Below are positions 41,101 through 50,066 of a stretch of DNA of 64,000 bases, piece by piece. Origin of the DNA: Actinoplanes auranticolor. Its GTDB lineage: Bacteria; Actinomycetota; Actinomycetes; Mycobacteriales; Micromonosporaceae. Each line of letters starts with the position of its first letter. Within the stretch, counting starts at the first letter, position 1. The translations under genes and the position numbers were made by a program. Location: the NCBI RefSeq assembly GCF_018332655.1, contig NZ_BOQL01000084.1:1-64000 (forward strand). The letters are read 5' to 3'. Under the pieces are notes generated by a model, which was not told the DNA's origin, made no database searches, and saw only the letters and a list, made by a program, of their open reading frames with translations.

Positions 41101-41880
41101 ATGAGCGCACGATTGAGAGCCATCGCCCGCGAGACCGTGGAGATCGCCGAGCGGGGCTGGTACCGCGATCCGCAAGGCGCCGAGGTGCGTGTCGACGCCG
41201 GGCCCGCGATCGCCGGCACCCGGCTCTACCTGCCCACCGACGAACTCCCCGAGGACGCGCCCGCGGTGGCCGGGCGCGTCGAGGTCACCGGTGAGTCCAC
41301 TCTGGCCGCCGCGCGTCGTCTCGGCGGTGATGTGGCGGCGCTGGTCTTCGCCTCGGCCCGTAACCCGGGCGGCGGTTTCCTCAACGGCGCCCAGGCCCAG
41401 GAGGAGAGCGTCGCCCGCAGTTCGGCGTTGTACCCGTGCCTGCGCGCGGCCGGTGAGTTCTACGCGTACCACCGGGCGCACGCCGAGCTCACGTACACCG
41501 ACCGGGTCATCTACTCACCGGGCGTGCCGGTCTTCCGCGACGACAAGGCGACGCTGCTGACGCCGTACCCGGTCACGTTTCTCACCTCGGCTGCGCCGAA
41601 TCTCTCCGCGATCCGGCGCAATCAGCCGGAGCTGGTCGCCGAGGTCCCGGCGGTCCTGCGCCGCCGGGCGCGGCGGATCCTCGCGGTCGCCGCCGCGCAC
41701 GGCCATCGCCGGCTCGTGCTGGGCGCGTGGGGCTGCGGGGTCTTCGGCAACGACCCGGCGACGGTGGCGGACGCTTTCGCGGCGGCTCTGACCGTGTACC
41801 CGATGGAGCACGTGGTGTTCGCGGTCCTGGGCCCGAACCGCGACGAGTTCACGGCTGCTTTTCCAGCTGCCGGGCGATAG
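41101..41880 (+). CDS. PARG-like macrodomain protein (TIGR02452 family)
   Basis: A 259-residue protein with the poly(ADP-ribose) glycohydrolase signature: NPGGGFLNGAQAQEES, the Gly-rich loop and the Gln-Glu-Glu triad that holds the catalytic Glu. VVFAVLGPN and LGAWGCGVFGNDP are the other macrodomain elements. It should remove ADP-ribose from proteins or nucleic acids. It starts 57 bases after the monooxygenase-like gene and may belong to the SoxR operon. Its end overlaps lipB by 32 bases. Confidence 0.88.
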   Translation: MSARLRAIARETVEIAERGWYRDPQGAEVRVDAGPAIAGTRLYLPTDELPEDAPAVAGRVEVTGESTLAAARRLGGDVAALVFASARNPGGGFLNGAQAQEESVARSSALYPCLRAAGEFYAYHRAHAELTYTDRVIYSPGVPVFRDDKATLLTPYPVTFLTSAAPNLSAIRRNQPELVAEVPAVLRRRARRILAVAAAHGHRRLVLGAWGCGVFGNDPATVADAFAAALTVYPMEHVVFAVLGPNRDEFTAAFPAAGR

Positions 41881-42481
41881 CGTCGCGGACCTCCGCCTCG
41901 GCCGGCATCGGCACCCTCTCGGTGGCCGAGAGCTGCCGCAGTGAGGTCATCGACACGTCGGCCAGGCGGCACGCCACGAACGAGTCGAAGACCGACAGGT
42001 CCGGGTCGATGTTGAGGGCGAAGCCGTGGCTGGTCACGCCGCCGCGGATGCGCATGCCGATGGACGCGAGCTTGCGGCCGTCCGGGGTCCACACGCCGAC
42101 CAGGCTGGGCGAGCCCTTCGGGGTGTCGCGGCGGACAGTGCTGAAGCCGAGCTCCCCCAGGGCCGCGATCAGTCCGTTCTCCAGCCAGCGGACGACGTCG
42201 CCGGGTCCGCGCTCGTGCAGGTCGATGACCAGGTAACCGACCAGCTGGCCGGGCCCGTGGTAGGTGGCGTGGCCACCGCGGTCGGCGAGCACGGTGGGGA
42301 TCCGGGCCAGGCCGCCGGGCAGGTCGGTGACCGGGGTGGTGTGCCCGTAGGTGATCACGGCCGGATGGCTGAGCAGGAACAACCGGTCGGGAGCGGTGCC
42401 GGCCCGGCGCTCGGCCGTCCAGTCCGCCATCCACTGCATCGCCTGCTCGTACGGCACCTCGCCGAGGTCCACTCGCTGCAT
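41849..42481 (-). CDS. lipB: Octanoyl-[ACP]:protein octanoyltransferase LipB
   Basis: A 210-residue enzyme that moves octanoyl groups to lipoyl domains. The signature is HATYHGPGQLVGYLVIDL; GRKLASIGMRIRGGVTSHGFALNI carries the Lys, and the nucleophile Cys is in SFVACRLADVSMTSL. The ATG at 42481 is the only start compatible with family length. No lipA is adjacent in the window. Divergent from a small gene at 42530. Confidence 0.92.
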   Translation of the reverse strand: MQRVDLGEVPYEQAMQWMADWTAERRAGTAPDRLFLLSHPAVITYGHTTPVTDLPGGLARIPTVLADRGGHATYHGPGQLVGYLVIDLHERGPGDVVRWLENGLIAALGELGFSTVRRDTPKGSPSLVGVWTPDGRKLASIGMRIRGGVTSHGFALNIDPDLSVFDSFVACRLADVSMTSLRQLSATERVPMPAEAEVRDAIARQLEKQP

Positions 42482-42529
42482 GTCCTCCAGTCTGCGTCGC
42501 GGGACGGCATCGCTGCGATACTCGCCGGC

Positions 42530-42823
42530 ATGACGGATCAGGGACCCTTGCGGATCGTGGCGCTGGTCGAGATGGCCGCCGGTCACGCCGAGGCCGGCGG
42601 CCGGTACGAGGACGAGGTGCTGGCCCTGCTCGGCCGGTACGGCGGCACGGTGGAACGCCGGCTGCGCACCGCGGACGGCCGCTCGGAGGTGCAGATCCTG
42701 GCCTTCGAGTCCCGGGCCGGCTACGAGGCCGTGCTGACCGACCCGCACCGGCTGGCGCTGCGGGACGCCCTCGGTGACACCGCGCCGACGACCCGGGTGC
42801 TCGAGGTGAGCGACGTACCGTGA
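42530..42823 (+). CDS. Small DUF1330-like / ferredoxin-fold protein
   Basis: A 97-residue protein with an alternating strand-helix pattern: LRIVALVEMAAGH, RYEDEVLALLGRYGGTVERRLRT, SEVQILAFESRAGYEAVLTDP. This fits the small alpha-beta barrel proteins of the DUF1330/monooxygenase superfamily, role unknown. GATACT ends seven bases before ATG 42530, implying a leaderless mRNA. It is followed by a DUF427 gene four bases later. Confidence 0.75.
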   Translation: MTDQGPLRIVALVEMAAGHAEAGGRYEDEVLALLGRYGGTVERRLRTADGRSEVQILAFESRAGYEAVLTDPHRLALRDALGDTAPTTRVLEVSDVP

Positions 42824-42827
42824 CGGT

Positions 42828-43289
42828 GTGGAATCCGTCTGGGACTACCCGCGCCCGCCGCGGCTGGAACGCAGTACCGCCCGCGTCACCGTGGTGCACG
42901 CCGGAGTGACGCTGGTCGACAGCGACCGCTGCCGGCGGGTGCTGGAGACCTCGCACCCGCCGGTCTACTACGTGCCCGCCGACGACGTCGCCCCGGGCAC
43001 GCTGCAACCGGCCCGGCGCCGCTCGTTCTGCGAGTTCAAGGGCACCGCCGGCTACTGGGACCTGGTCGTCGGGGAGAGCCGGGTGGCCGACGCCGCCTGG
43101 TCGTACGCACAGCCGACCGCCGCGTACGCGGACCTGGCCGGAGCCGTCGCCTTCTACCCGAGCCGGGTGGACGAGTGCCGGGTCGACGGCGAGCTGGTCC
43201 GCCCGCAGGAGGGTGACTTCTACGGCGGGTGGATCACCTCGGACATCACCGGACCGTTCAAGGGCGGTCCGGCGACGATGGGCTGGTGA
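42828..43289 (+). CDS. DUF427 domain protein
   Basis: A 153-residue protein. Diagnostic of DUF427 are the repeated strands and [34 protein letters not shown], with [21 protein letters not shown]. The family forms a small beta-barrel of unknown function. GTG at 42828, with TACCGT six bases before it. Its end overlaps the convergent sigma factor gene by 32 bases. Confidence 0.85.
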   Translation: MESVWDYPRPPRLERSTARVTVVHAGVTLVDSDRCRRVLETSHPPVYYVPADDVAPGTLQPARRRSFCEFKGTAGYWDLVVGESRVADAAWSYAQPTAAYADLAGAVAFYPSRVDECRVDGELVRPQEGDFYGGWITSDITGPFKGGPATMGW

Positions 43290-44520
43290 GCTCCTGGGCC
43301 TGGCGCAGGAAGGCCAGCTCCGCCGCGTTGCCGGTCAGCTCGGCCGCGCGGGTGTAGGCCGTTGCGGCCTCCTCGCCGCGGCCCAGGCGTCTGAGCAGGT
43401 CCGCCCGCACCGCGTGGAACAGGTGGTAGCGCTCGAGATCGAGGGCCTCCACGATGGGCAGTGCGGCCGCGGGACCGGAGACCTCGGCCACCGCCACCGC
43501 GCGGTTCAATGCCGCCACCGGGCTGGGTGCAAGGGCCATGAGCTGGTCGTACAGGCGCACGACGGCCGGCCAGTCGGTCGCCGCCAACGTCGGTGCGGCG
43601 CTGTGCACGGCGTTGATCGCCGCCTGCACCTGGTACGGCCCGGGCTGACCGTTGCGGACGCATTCCCGGACGATCTGCTGCCCCTCGGCGATGAGCTGCG
43701 CGTCCCAGCGGGACCGGTCCTGGTCGGCGAGCCGGATCATCGAACCGTCCACTGTGGTGCGGGCGGGGCGCCGGGCCAGGATGAGCAGCTGCAACGCCAG
43801 CAGACCCCGTACCTCGGGCTCCGCGGGCATCAACCCGGCCAGCAGCCGGGTGAGCCGGACGGCCTCGGCGCACAGGTCGTCCCGGGTGAGCGTGGGGCCG
43901 GTGGCGGCAGCGTACCCCTCGTTGAAGATCAGGTAGAGGACGGCCAGGACCGGGCGCAGCCGGCCCGGCAATTCGGCGTCGCCGGGCACCCGGTACGGGA
44001 TGCCCGCGTCGCGGATCTTGCCCTTCGCCCGGACGATGCGTTGCGCCATGGTCGGTTCCGGCACCAGGAACGCCCGGGCGATCTCCGGTGTGCTCAGTCC
44101 ACCGAGCAGTCGTAGCGTGAGAGCGACCTGCGCTTTCTGCGCCAGCGCGGGATGGCAGCAGGTGAAGATGAGCCGGAGTTGGTCCGTCTCCTCCTCGGCC
44201 GGTGACGACGGAGCCGGCAGGGCGGCCTCGGCCTCCCTGGCGGCCCGCACGGACTCGCGCCGCAGCCGGTCGACGGCCCGGTTGCGGGCGGTCGTGATGA
44301 TCCAGCCGGCCGGGCTCGGCGGCACACCGTCGGCCGGCCACTTCGCACTGGCCACCGTGAACGCGTCCTGCACCGCCTCCTCGGCAAGGTCGAGATCGCC
44401 GAGGACCCGGGTCAGGACCGCGACCGCGCGGCCGTACTCGGCCCGGAAGACGTCGGTCAGGTCTGAAATGGCCGCACCTCCACCGGCAGCGTGGTGGCCG
44501 CGGCCATCCGCTCGCCCCAC
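43258..44520 (-). CDS. ECF sigma factor of the YCII-linked (ECF42-like) group
   Basis: A roughly 403-420 residue sigma factor. The sigma2 domain is in [31 protein letters not shown], sigma4 in [31 protein letters not shown], and a long C-terminal TPR-like extension (about 190-400) typifies this class. It is encoded with a YCII protein, the family's hallmark partner, and no anti-sigma factor. The ATG at 44520 overlaps the partner gene by 64 bases; protein similarity instead begins at [12 protein letters not shown], just after an ATT at 44469 that has GGAGGTG upstream. Confidence 0.9.
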   Translation of the reverse strand: MGRADGRGHHAAGGGAAISDLTDVFRAEYGRAVAVLTRVLGDLDLAEEAVQDAFTVASAKWPADGVPPSPAGWIITTARNRAVDRLRRESVRAAREAEAALPAPSSPAEEETDQLRLIFTCCHPALAQKAQVALTLRLLGGLSTPEIARAFLVPEPTMAQRIVRAKGKIRDAGIPYRVPGDAELPGRLRPVLAVLYLIFNEGYAAATGPTLTRDDLCAEAVRLTRLLAGLMPAEPEVRGLLALQLLILARRPARTTVDGSMIRLADQDRSRWDAQLIAEGQQIVRECVRNGQPGPYQVQAAINAVHSAAPTLAATDWPAVVRLYDQLMALAPSPVAALNRAVAVAEVSGPAAALPIVEALDLERYHLFHAVRADLLRRLGRGEEAATAYTRAAELTGNAAELAFLRQAQELTSPSSPDRP

Positions 44521-44798
44521 TTCAGGGCGGCGTCCAGGTCCGGCGCGGTGATGACGGTGAACCCGCCGACGAATTCCTTGCTCTCCAGGAACGGCCCGTC
44601 AGTGAGCAGCACGTCGCCCTCGCGGGCCCGGATCACCGTGGCCGAGCTCGGCGGGCACAGCCCGGCGGAGAACACGAAAGCGCCGGCGTCCTGCATGTCC
44701 TGAGCGATCGCGGCCAGCTCCCGCATCACCGGTTCCAGGACCTCCGGCCCGGGTGGCGGTCCGGCCGGCTGATAGATGCTGAGCAGGTAGGTCTTCAT
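44457..44798 (-). CDS. YCII (DGPF) domain protein, partner of ECF sigma
   Basis: A 113-residue protein with the DGPF-type stretch [20 protein letters not shown], preceded by a strand-helix start ([10 protein letters not shown]). ATG 44798 has GAGGAGG upstream. Proteins of this family accompany ECF42-type sigma factors and may sense or bind a ligand that controls them. It is the first gene in the pair and overlaps the sigma factor gene. Confidence 0.9.
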   Translation of the reverse strand: MKTYLLSIYQPAGPPPGPEVLEPVMRELAAIAQDMQDAGAFVFSAGLCPPSSATVIRAREGDVLLTDGPFLESKEFVGGFTVITAPDLDAALKWGERMAAATTLPVEVRPFQT

Positions 44799-44910
44799 GT
44801 TTTTCCTCCTCACGACGGATGACATATACACGTTCGGGTCACGCTCAGTTCGACACTCCGGGAGCATTTTTTTTCGGTTCTTCGTCACGTGGCGCCGAAT
44901 GTGTGTTGGC

Positions 44911-45900
44911 ATGGTCGACGGAATTACCTATATCGCCTGGGTTCCCATTGTCGTCCTTTCCGGGACGACAACCGGCACGGCGGCACCATCCGTCGCACCG
45001 AATTGGGATTCGCGTGAGAGCCCCGGGCCGAACTCGGAGGCTTCGCTGTCCCGTCCGTCCACCGGCCGCGTCCTGGCCGCCGGCGCCCTCGCGCTCGCCG
45101 TGAGCACGCCGGTTCTCGAATCCGTCGAAACCCCCATGGAAAGCCTGCCGAACCCCGCGCCGGCCGCCGCGCCGGCGGTGGTGGTGGAGAGCCAACCGGC
45201 CCTGGCGGCCCGCACTGCGCTGCGAGCCTCCCGCTCGGCAGTGCGCCGGTCCGCCGCGCGGCCGGCGGCGATCGCGCTCCGGGCGGCGCAGCGGTCCGCT
45301 CAGCGGGAGACGAAAAAGATCCACGAGGTACGCCGGGCCGCGGAGGCCCGCCGCGTGGCCGAGGTCAGGGCGGCTGCCCAGCGCCGGGTCGCGGCGCGGC
45401 GGGCCGTCGTCGCCCGCCGGGCCGTCGTCGCCCGCCGGGCCGCCGCTGCCCGGCAGGCCGAAGCCGTGGTCAGGCCCCGTGCCGTGGCGCGGCCCGCGGT
45501 CAAACAACGGGCCACATCCCAGCGCCGGGCGGTGCCCAAGCGCCGGGCGGTGACCCGGGTGCGCACGTCGATGCGGATGTCCTCGGTGATCGCGTACGCG
45601 CGTTCGCAGCTCGGCAAGACGTACCGGCGCGGCGGCGAGGGGCCGCACGCGTTCGACTGCTCGGGATTCACCAAGCGCGCGTATGCCCAGATCGGGCTGA
45701 GGCTGCCGCACTCCTCGGGCGGCCAGGCGGCTCGCGCCCGGACGGTCTCCCGGGCCGCGGCGCAGCCCGGTGACCTGGTCGTGGGACCGGGGCACGTGGG
45801 GATCTACATGGGCGGCGGAATGATGATCGACGCCGGCAACTCGCGGACCGGTGTCGTCTACCGGCGGCTCTACCGGGGGTTGCACATCGAACGGTTCTGA
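44911..45900 (+). CDS. Secreted NlpC/P60 peptidoglycan hydrolase
   Basis: A protein of about 329 residues. After an uncertain start come hydrophobic stretches (ITYIAWVPIVVLSG and GRVLAAGALALAVSTPVL), then an Arg/Ala-rich helical linker of about 120 residues with repeated VAARRAVVARRA units. The C-terminal NlpC/P60 domain has catalytic Cys in FDCSGFTKRAYAQIG, His in GPGHVGIYMG and a polar third residue in DAGNSRTG. It should cut cell-wall peptides. Several in-frame ATGs (44797, 44899, 44911) are possible and no clear ribosome site chooses between them. An eight-T run lies just upstream, near 44865. Confidence 0.85.
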   Translation: MVDGITYIAWVPIVVLSGTTTGTAAPSVAPNWDSRESPGPNSEASLSRPSTGRVLAAGALALAVSTPVLESVETPMESLPNPAPAAAPAVVVESQPALAARTALRASRSAVRRSAARPAAIALRAAQRSAQRETKKIHEVRRAAEARRVAEVRAAAQRRVAARRAVVARRAVVARRAAAARQAEAVVRPRAVARPAVKQRATSQRRAVPKRRAVTRVRTSMRMSSVIAYARSQLGKTYRRGGEGPHAFDCSGFTKRAYAQIGLRLPHSSGGQAARARTVSRAAAQPGDLVVGPGHVGIYMGGGMMIDAGNSRTGVVYRRLYRGLHIERF

Positions 45901-45943
45901 AAGGGTTGGCGCCGGCCGGTGATCGGCCGCGAGAATCCCTCGC

Positions 45944-46585
45944 ATGATCACCGATCACTGGCCACTGTTCGGGCTGCGGCTGCACACGCCGCGGCTCGAA
46001 CTGCGCGTTCCGGACCTGGCCGATCTCGCGCAACTCGCCGAGGTGGCCGCCGCGGGGGTGCACGACCCCGGCCGTCAGCCGTTCGTGGTGCCGTGGACCG
46101 ACGGCACCGCCGAGGAAGTTGCCCGCAGCACGCTGCAGTTCCAGTGGCGGATGTGGGGTCAGTGGACGCCCGGCAACTGGTCGCTGCACTTCGTGACGGT
46201 GCACGACGGCCGGATCATCGGCACCCAGGCCCTCGACGCCCGGGAGTTCGCCACGCTGCGCGAGGTCGGCACGGGATCGTGGCTGGGACGCGCCCACCAC
46301 GGCCGGGGCTTCGGCACCGAGATGCGGGCGGCCGTGCTGGACCTGGCGTTCACCGGGCTGGGCGCGCAGTGGGCGGTCTCGGAGGCGTTCGCGGACAACG
46401 CGGCCTCGTACGGCGTCTCGCGCAAGCTCGGCTACACCGACGACGGCATCGCCCGGCACGTGGTCCGCGGCGAGGCGGTGGTGGGCCGGCGGCTGCGCCT
46501 GGACCGGGCCGGCTGGGCGGCGGCCCGCACGGTCGGCGTACGCATCGAAGGTCTGGCCCCCTGCCTGCCCCTGTTCGGCTGCTGA
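45944..46585 (+). CDS. GNAT-family N-acetyltransferase
   Basis: A 213-residue RimJ/RimL-like acetyltransferase. Conserved parts are LHTPRLELRVPDLADL at the start and the acetyl-CoA loop LGRAHHGRGFGTEMRAAVLDLA, with the late element ASYGVSRKLGYTDDG. The acceptor is unknown. GAGAAT ends seven bases before ATG 45944, indicating a leaderless transcript. Confidence 0.9.
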   Translation: MITDHWPLFGLRLHTPRLELRVPDLADLAQLAEVAAAGVHDPGRQPFVVPWTDGTAEEVARSTLQFQWRMWGQWTPGNWSLHFVTVHDGRIIGTQALDAREFATLREVGTGSWLGRAHHGRGFGTEMRAAVLDLAFTGLGAQWAVSEAFADNAASYGVSRKLGYTDDGIARHVVRGEAVVGRRLRLDRAGWAAARTVGVRIEGLAPCLPLFGC

Positions 46586-46622
46586 ATCCTGCACTCCGGC
46601 CCACGCCTGCCGATCGAGGGGT

Positions 46623-46923
46623 GTGAGGAAGAAGTCCGACGCGGGCTTCACCATGATCGACGTGCTGGTCTCGATGAGCGTGATGGTCGTGGTGCTGGCC
46701 GCGGCCACCGCCGGATCTCGTCGATGTACCGCACGGCGAACGCCGTCGACGCCAAGTCGAACGCCCAGGCCCAGCTCGGCCTGGCGCTGCAGCCGCCCTC
46801 GGACCTGATCGGCTATCAGCGCCTCGCTCTCGACCTGCGCTCCGGTGGCGACGCCAACCAGGCGACTTTCACCGCCCTCAACACCACCCGGACCAGCCGC
46901 AACGACTACTGCGTCCTGGGGCG
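46623..46923 (+). pseudogene. Frameshifted pilin-like (class III signal) gene
   Basis: The frame beginning with GTG 46623 encodes a textbook prepilin leader: MRKKSDAGFTMIDVLVSMSV, cleavage after Gly, Glu replaced by Asp at +5, then hydrophobic VVVLAAATAG. About 35 codons in, the reading frame is lost at GCCGGATCTCG. Restoring one G gives GISSMYRTANAVDAKSNAQA in the next frame, the sequence expected after the leader. The remainder (PPSDLIGYQ onward) is degenerate and runs into the convergent kinase gene. No other pilus genes are nearby. Confidence 0.7.
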
Positions 46924-48126
46924 TCAGGCGCGGGGCAGCGTCAACCGGACCGTGGTCCCCACGCCGGGCTCGCTGTCCAGGTGGACGCTGCCGTGGTGGG
47001 CCTCGATGATCAGATTGACGATGGACAGCCCGAGGCCCGGGCCGGGCGCCGCCATCCGGTCGGCGGCGGTGCTGCGGAAGAAGCGGTCGAAGACGTGCGG
47101 CAGCTCGGCGGCCGGGATGCCCACCCCGGTGTCGACGATCACCAGCTCCGGTTCGTCGCCGGCCGTACCCCGGACGATGATCTCGCCGCCCGGCGAGGTG
47201 AACTTGATCGCGTTCACCACCAGGTGGTTCAGTGCCTGCCCGAGCCGCCGGCCGTCGCCGCGGGCGAGCACCGGGTGGTCCATCAGATTGTGCAGCGCCA
47301 CGTCCCGGTGCTCGGCCAGCGGCCGGCACGCGGTGGTGACCTGATGCGCCAGCTCGGCCAGGTCGAGCTCGGCCAGGTGCAGCTCCATCCCGCCTTCGTT
47401 GAGCCGGGCCACGGTGAGCAGGTCGTCGATGAGCCGCAGCAGCCGGTCGGAGTTGCGCTGCATGACGGCCAGGAAACGCTGCGAGGTCTCAGGGTCGAAG
47501 CCGTCGGCCAGCAGGATCTCCAGGTAACCGCGGATCGAGGTCAGCGGGGTCCGGAGCTCGTGGCTCACCCCGGCCAGGAACGAGTCCCTCATCCGGTCGA
47601 GCTGACGCATGCGGTCGGCGACGTTCCCGGCGTGCCGGGCGTAGCGGCGCAGTTCGAGCTGGACGGCGGTGTGCCGGGCCAGGCAGCGCAGGGCCCGGCG
47701 CTGGGACGCGGTCAGCTCGCGGGGCATGCGGTCGAGGACACAGATGGTCCCGACGGCGTGGGCGCCGTCGAGGACGACCGGGGCGCCCGCGTAGAAGCGG
47801 AACTTGTGGTCGCCGGCGACGAACATACTGTCCGCGAAGCGGGGGTCCGCCCCGGCGTCCGGAACCTCCAGCACGTCGTGGTCCTGGATGGTGTGCGCGC
47901 AGAACGATTCGTCGCGAGACGTCTCCTCGTAGTCGACCCCGACCTTGGCCTTGATCCATTGCCGCTCGGCGTCGACCAGGCTGACCATGCCGACCGGGGT
48001 GCCGCAGATCTCCGAGGCCAGCAGCGCGATGTCGTCGAAGTCACCCTCCGGCGGGGTGTCGAGTACCTGGGCCTCGTGAAGGGCGGCCAGACGGCCTTCC
48101 TCGTCGGGCGGCAGAAGGACTCTCAC
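46924..48126 (-). CDS. GAF-domain histidine kinase
   Basis: A 400-residue soluble kinase. The N-terminal half is a GAF domain (LASEICGTPVGMVSLVDAER, FAGAPVVLDGAHAVGTICVLD-like strands). Then come a dimerisation domain with VSHELRTPLTSIRGYLEIL and an ATPase domain with LNHLVVNAIKFTSPGG, VDTGVGIPAAELPHVFDRFF and GPGLGLSIVNLIIEAHHG. The phosphorylated His is in SHELRTP. No response regulator is adjacent, so it is an orphan kinase in this window. Confidence 0.92.
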   Translation of the reverse strand: MRVLLPPDEEGRLAALHEAQVLDTPPEGDFDDIALLASEICGTPVGMVSLVDAERQWIKAKVGVDYEETSRDESFCAHTIQDHDVLEVPDAGADPRFADSMFVAGDHKFRFYAGAPVVLDGAHAVGTICVLDRMPRELTASQRRALRCLARHTAVQLELRRYARHAGNVADRMRQLDRMRDSFLAGVSHELRTPLTSIRGYLEILLADGFDPETSQRFLAVMQRNSDRLLRLIDDLLTVARLNEGGMELHLAELDLAELAHQVTTACRPLAEHRDVALHNLMDHPVLARGDGRRLGQALNHLVVNAIKFTSPGGEIIVRGTAGDEPELVIVDTGVGIPAAELPHVFDRFFRSTAADRMAAPGPGLGLSIVNLIIEAHHGSVHLDSEPGVGTTVRLTLPRA

Positions 48127-48482
48127 GTGGTGATGCTCTCACCGCTTTACGGCGTATGTGAGGGTTTCTCGCGTCGGCCGGGTCGCAGTCCCACATAGCA
48201 GTCGGCACCCGTCACGGTGGGCGGGTGCCGACTTGCTGGGCGCCGGAGGGCGACCGATCACAACCGAGCACGGGGATCTCTGCCCTGCGTACCCGGTCGG
48301 ATGTCTGACACCACTATCGCCCGGCGCAAGCCCGGACCCGCGCACCACCTGTGCGTTCCTGCATCCGCGGTGGATATCACGACGAAAGATGTGTGACACC
48401 TCACCCGGTTACCGTCGGCAAACGGGGGAAGTCAGCAACCGGCGCCATCTGGGTGCCGGACGACGTGGAAGGACACCCGAGC
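48127..48482. other. Divergent intergenic region with one hairpin
   Basis: 356 bases between the divergent kinase and PEBP genes. A perfect 12-bp inverted repeat, AGTCGGCACCCG at 48200-48211 and CGGGTGCCGACT at 48222-48233, is the only clear structure; no T-run follows on either side. Promoters for both genes must lie here. No small gene is supported. Confidence 0.5.
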
Positions 48483-49013
48483 ATGAGCCTGGAGCGAGCC
48501 GAAGCGCCGGATCCGTACGACATCCTGCCGCCGGTCCCGGCCTTCACGCTGACCAGCGCGGACGTGGCGGACGGACGCCCGCTCGACGAGCTGTACGCGC
48601 ACACCAGCGTCGGTGGCAAGAACCTGTCCCCGCAGCTGTCCTGGTCCGGCTTCCCGGCGGAGACCCGTGGCTTCGTCGTGACCTGCTTCGACCCCGACGC
48701 CCCCACCGGCAGCGGCTTCTGGCACTGGGTCGCGGTGAACCTGCCGGCGTCGGTGACCGAGCTCGACCGCGGCGTCGACCCCCTGCCCGAAGACGCCTTC
48801 ACCGTGCGCAACGACTACGGCGAGAGCGGTTACGGCGGCGCGGCCCCGCCGCCCGGCGACCGCCCGCACCGCTACGTCTTCGCGGTGCACGCCATCGACG
48901 TCGACCGGCTCGAGGTGGGCGCGGACGCCACCCCGGCCTACGTCGGCTTCAACCTGGCGTTCCACACGCTGGCCCGGGCCACGATCCGGCCCACGTACCA
49001 GGTCAAGGGCTGA
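48483..49013 (+). CDS. PEBP / YbhB-YbcL family protein
   Basis: A 176-residue phosphatidylethanolamine-binding-type protein. The two signature regions are present: [15 protein letters not shown] and the ligand-site strand [25 protein letters not shown], then [16 protein letters not shown]. Bacterial members are small cytoplasmic proteins of uncertain role. The ATG at 48483 follows a distant AAGGA. The gene is followed by a shared terminator with the convergent methyltransferase gene. Confidence 0.9.
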   Translation: MSLERAEAPDPYDILPPVPAFTLTSADVADGRPLDELYAHTSVGGKNLSPQLSWSGFPAETRGFVVTCFDPDAPTGSGFWHWVAVNLPASVTELDRGVDPLPEDAFTVRNDYGESGYGGAAPPPGDRPHRYVFAVHAIDVDRLEVGADATPAYVGFNLAFHTLARATIRPTYQVKG

Positions 49014-49033
49014 CGCCCGGCCCCGGACACGCA

Positions 49034-49066
49034 GAAGCCCGCCGGGTCACGGATCCGGCGGGCTTC
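49034..49066. terminator. Bidirectional terminator between convergent genes
   Basis: A perfect 12-bp stem, GAAGCCCGCCGG at 49034-49045 and CCGGCGGGCTTC at 49055-49066, around a 9-base loop lies between the ends of the PEBP and methyltransferase genes. It can serve both directions. Confidence 0.75.
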
Positions 49067-49087
49067 GTCGAGCAGAGTGCGGTGCGG

Positions 49088-49801
49088 TCAGCCGGGAACC
49101 TTGGCGACCACGAAGACCGACTGGCCGAACGGCGGCTTCACGATGCTCTCGGCGGCCTTGGTGATCGGCAGCACGACGCTGTCGTAGACCTTGACCATCG
49201 GGCCCTCCTTCGGCGCCAGCTTGAAGATGCTGGTCGCGCCGTAGTAGCCGATGAGGCCCAGGGCGTTCGCGTAGTGCAGCTTCTCGATGGTGAGGCCGGC
49301 CTCGGTCATGGCGGCGCGCATCGTCTTCTTGGTGTAGCGGCGGATGTGGCCGGTCGCGATGTCGACCTGGCTCATCGCGAACATGAAGGCCGGCACGATC
49401 AGGATGATCCGGCCGCCCGGGCGGACCAGATCGGCCATGCTGCGCAGCGCGCCGACGTGGTCCTCGATGTGCTCGAGGACGTTGTACGACACGGCGGCGC
49501 TGTACTCACCATTCGCGTCGGCCGAGGGCAGCAGCATCTGCCGCACGTCGATGTTGGTGTGGTCGGCCAGGCGCTCCTTGAGCTGCACCAGCCGGTCGGG
49601 GTCGGCCTCCGTCGCGGTGAAGCGGGGCAGGTGCTCTGCCCACTCCAGTGCGTAGTCGCCCAGGCCACTGCCGATCTCGATCGGGTTGTCGCCCAGGTAC
49701 GGGAGAGCGAGCTCCACGAACCACCGGCGGTGGTTCACGGCCGTGGCGAGGCCTTCGAGCACTTCGGACTGGATCCGCTGGTCTCCAGTGATGTCTGCCA
49801 T
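49088..49801 (-). CDS. SAM-dependent methyltransferase
   Basis: A 237-residue class I methyltransferase: motif I PIEIGSGLGDYALEW, motif II-like TEADPDRLVQLKERL, acidic D/N contact SADANGEYSAAVSYNVLEHIED and LVRPGGRIILIVPA. The C-terminal helix pair and the closing FGQSVFVVAK resemble enzymes that act on lipid or surface precursors. Its acceptor is unknown. ATG 49801 preserves the family N-terminus; the longer open frame upstream lacks support. Confidence 0.88.
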   Translation of the reverse strand: MADITGDQRIQSEVLEGLATAVNHRRWFVELALPYLGDNPIEIGSGLGDYALEWAEHLPRFTATEADPDRLVQLKERLADHTNIDVRQMLLPSADANGEYSAAVSYNVLEHIEDHVGALRSMADLVRPGGRIILIVPAFMFAMSQVDIATGHIRRYTKKTMRAAMTEAGLTIEKLHYANALGLIGYYGATSIFKLAPKEGPMVKVYDSVVLPITKAAESIVKPPFGQSVFVVAKVPG

Positions 49802-50066
49802 AAGTAAGGTTCCCTCGTCTTGCCGATCCGAGCTGACAGCGGGACCGGAAGAGTTAATCATCCGCTGCGCGCAACCGAAAGTTGAGCGGGGGGCACCCGC
49901 TCATTTTTTGCCTGATTGAGACATTGACCTGTGGGTACCCACCGGCCTTACCCATCATGCACTGTGCGGGCCAACGACCGGTAATACACGGTTAGATATC
50001 GGCTCGATCACGCCTGCGCCGCCCGTCACAACACTGTTACCAACCTCGGTTAGGCTCGCCGATGCT

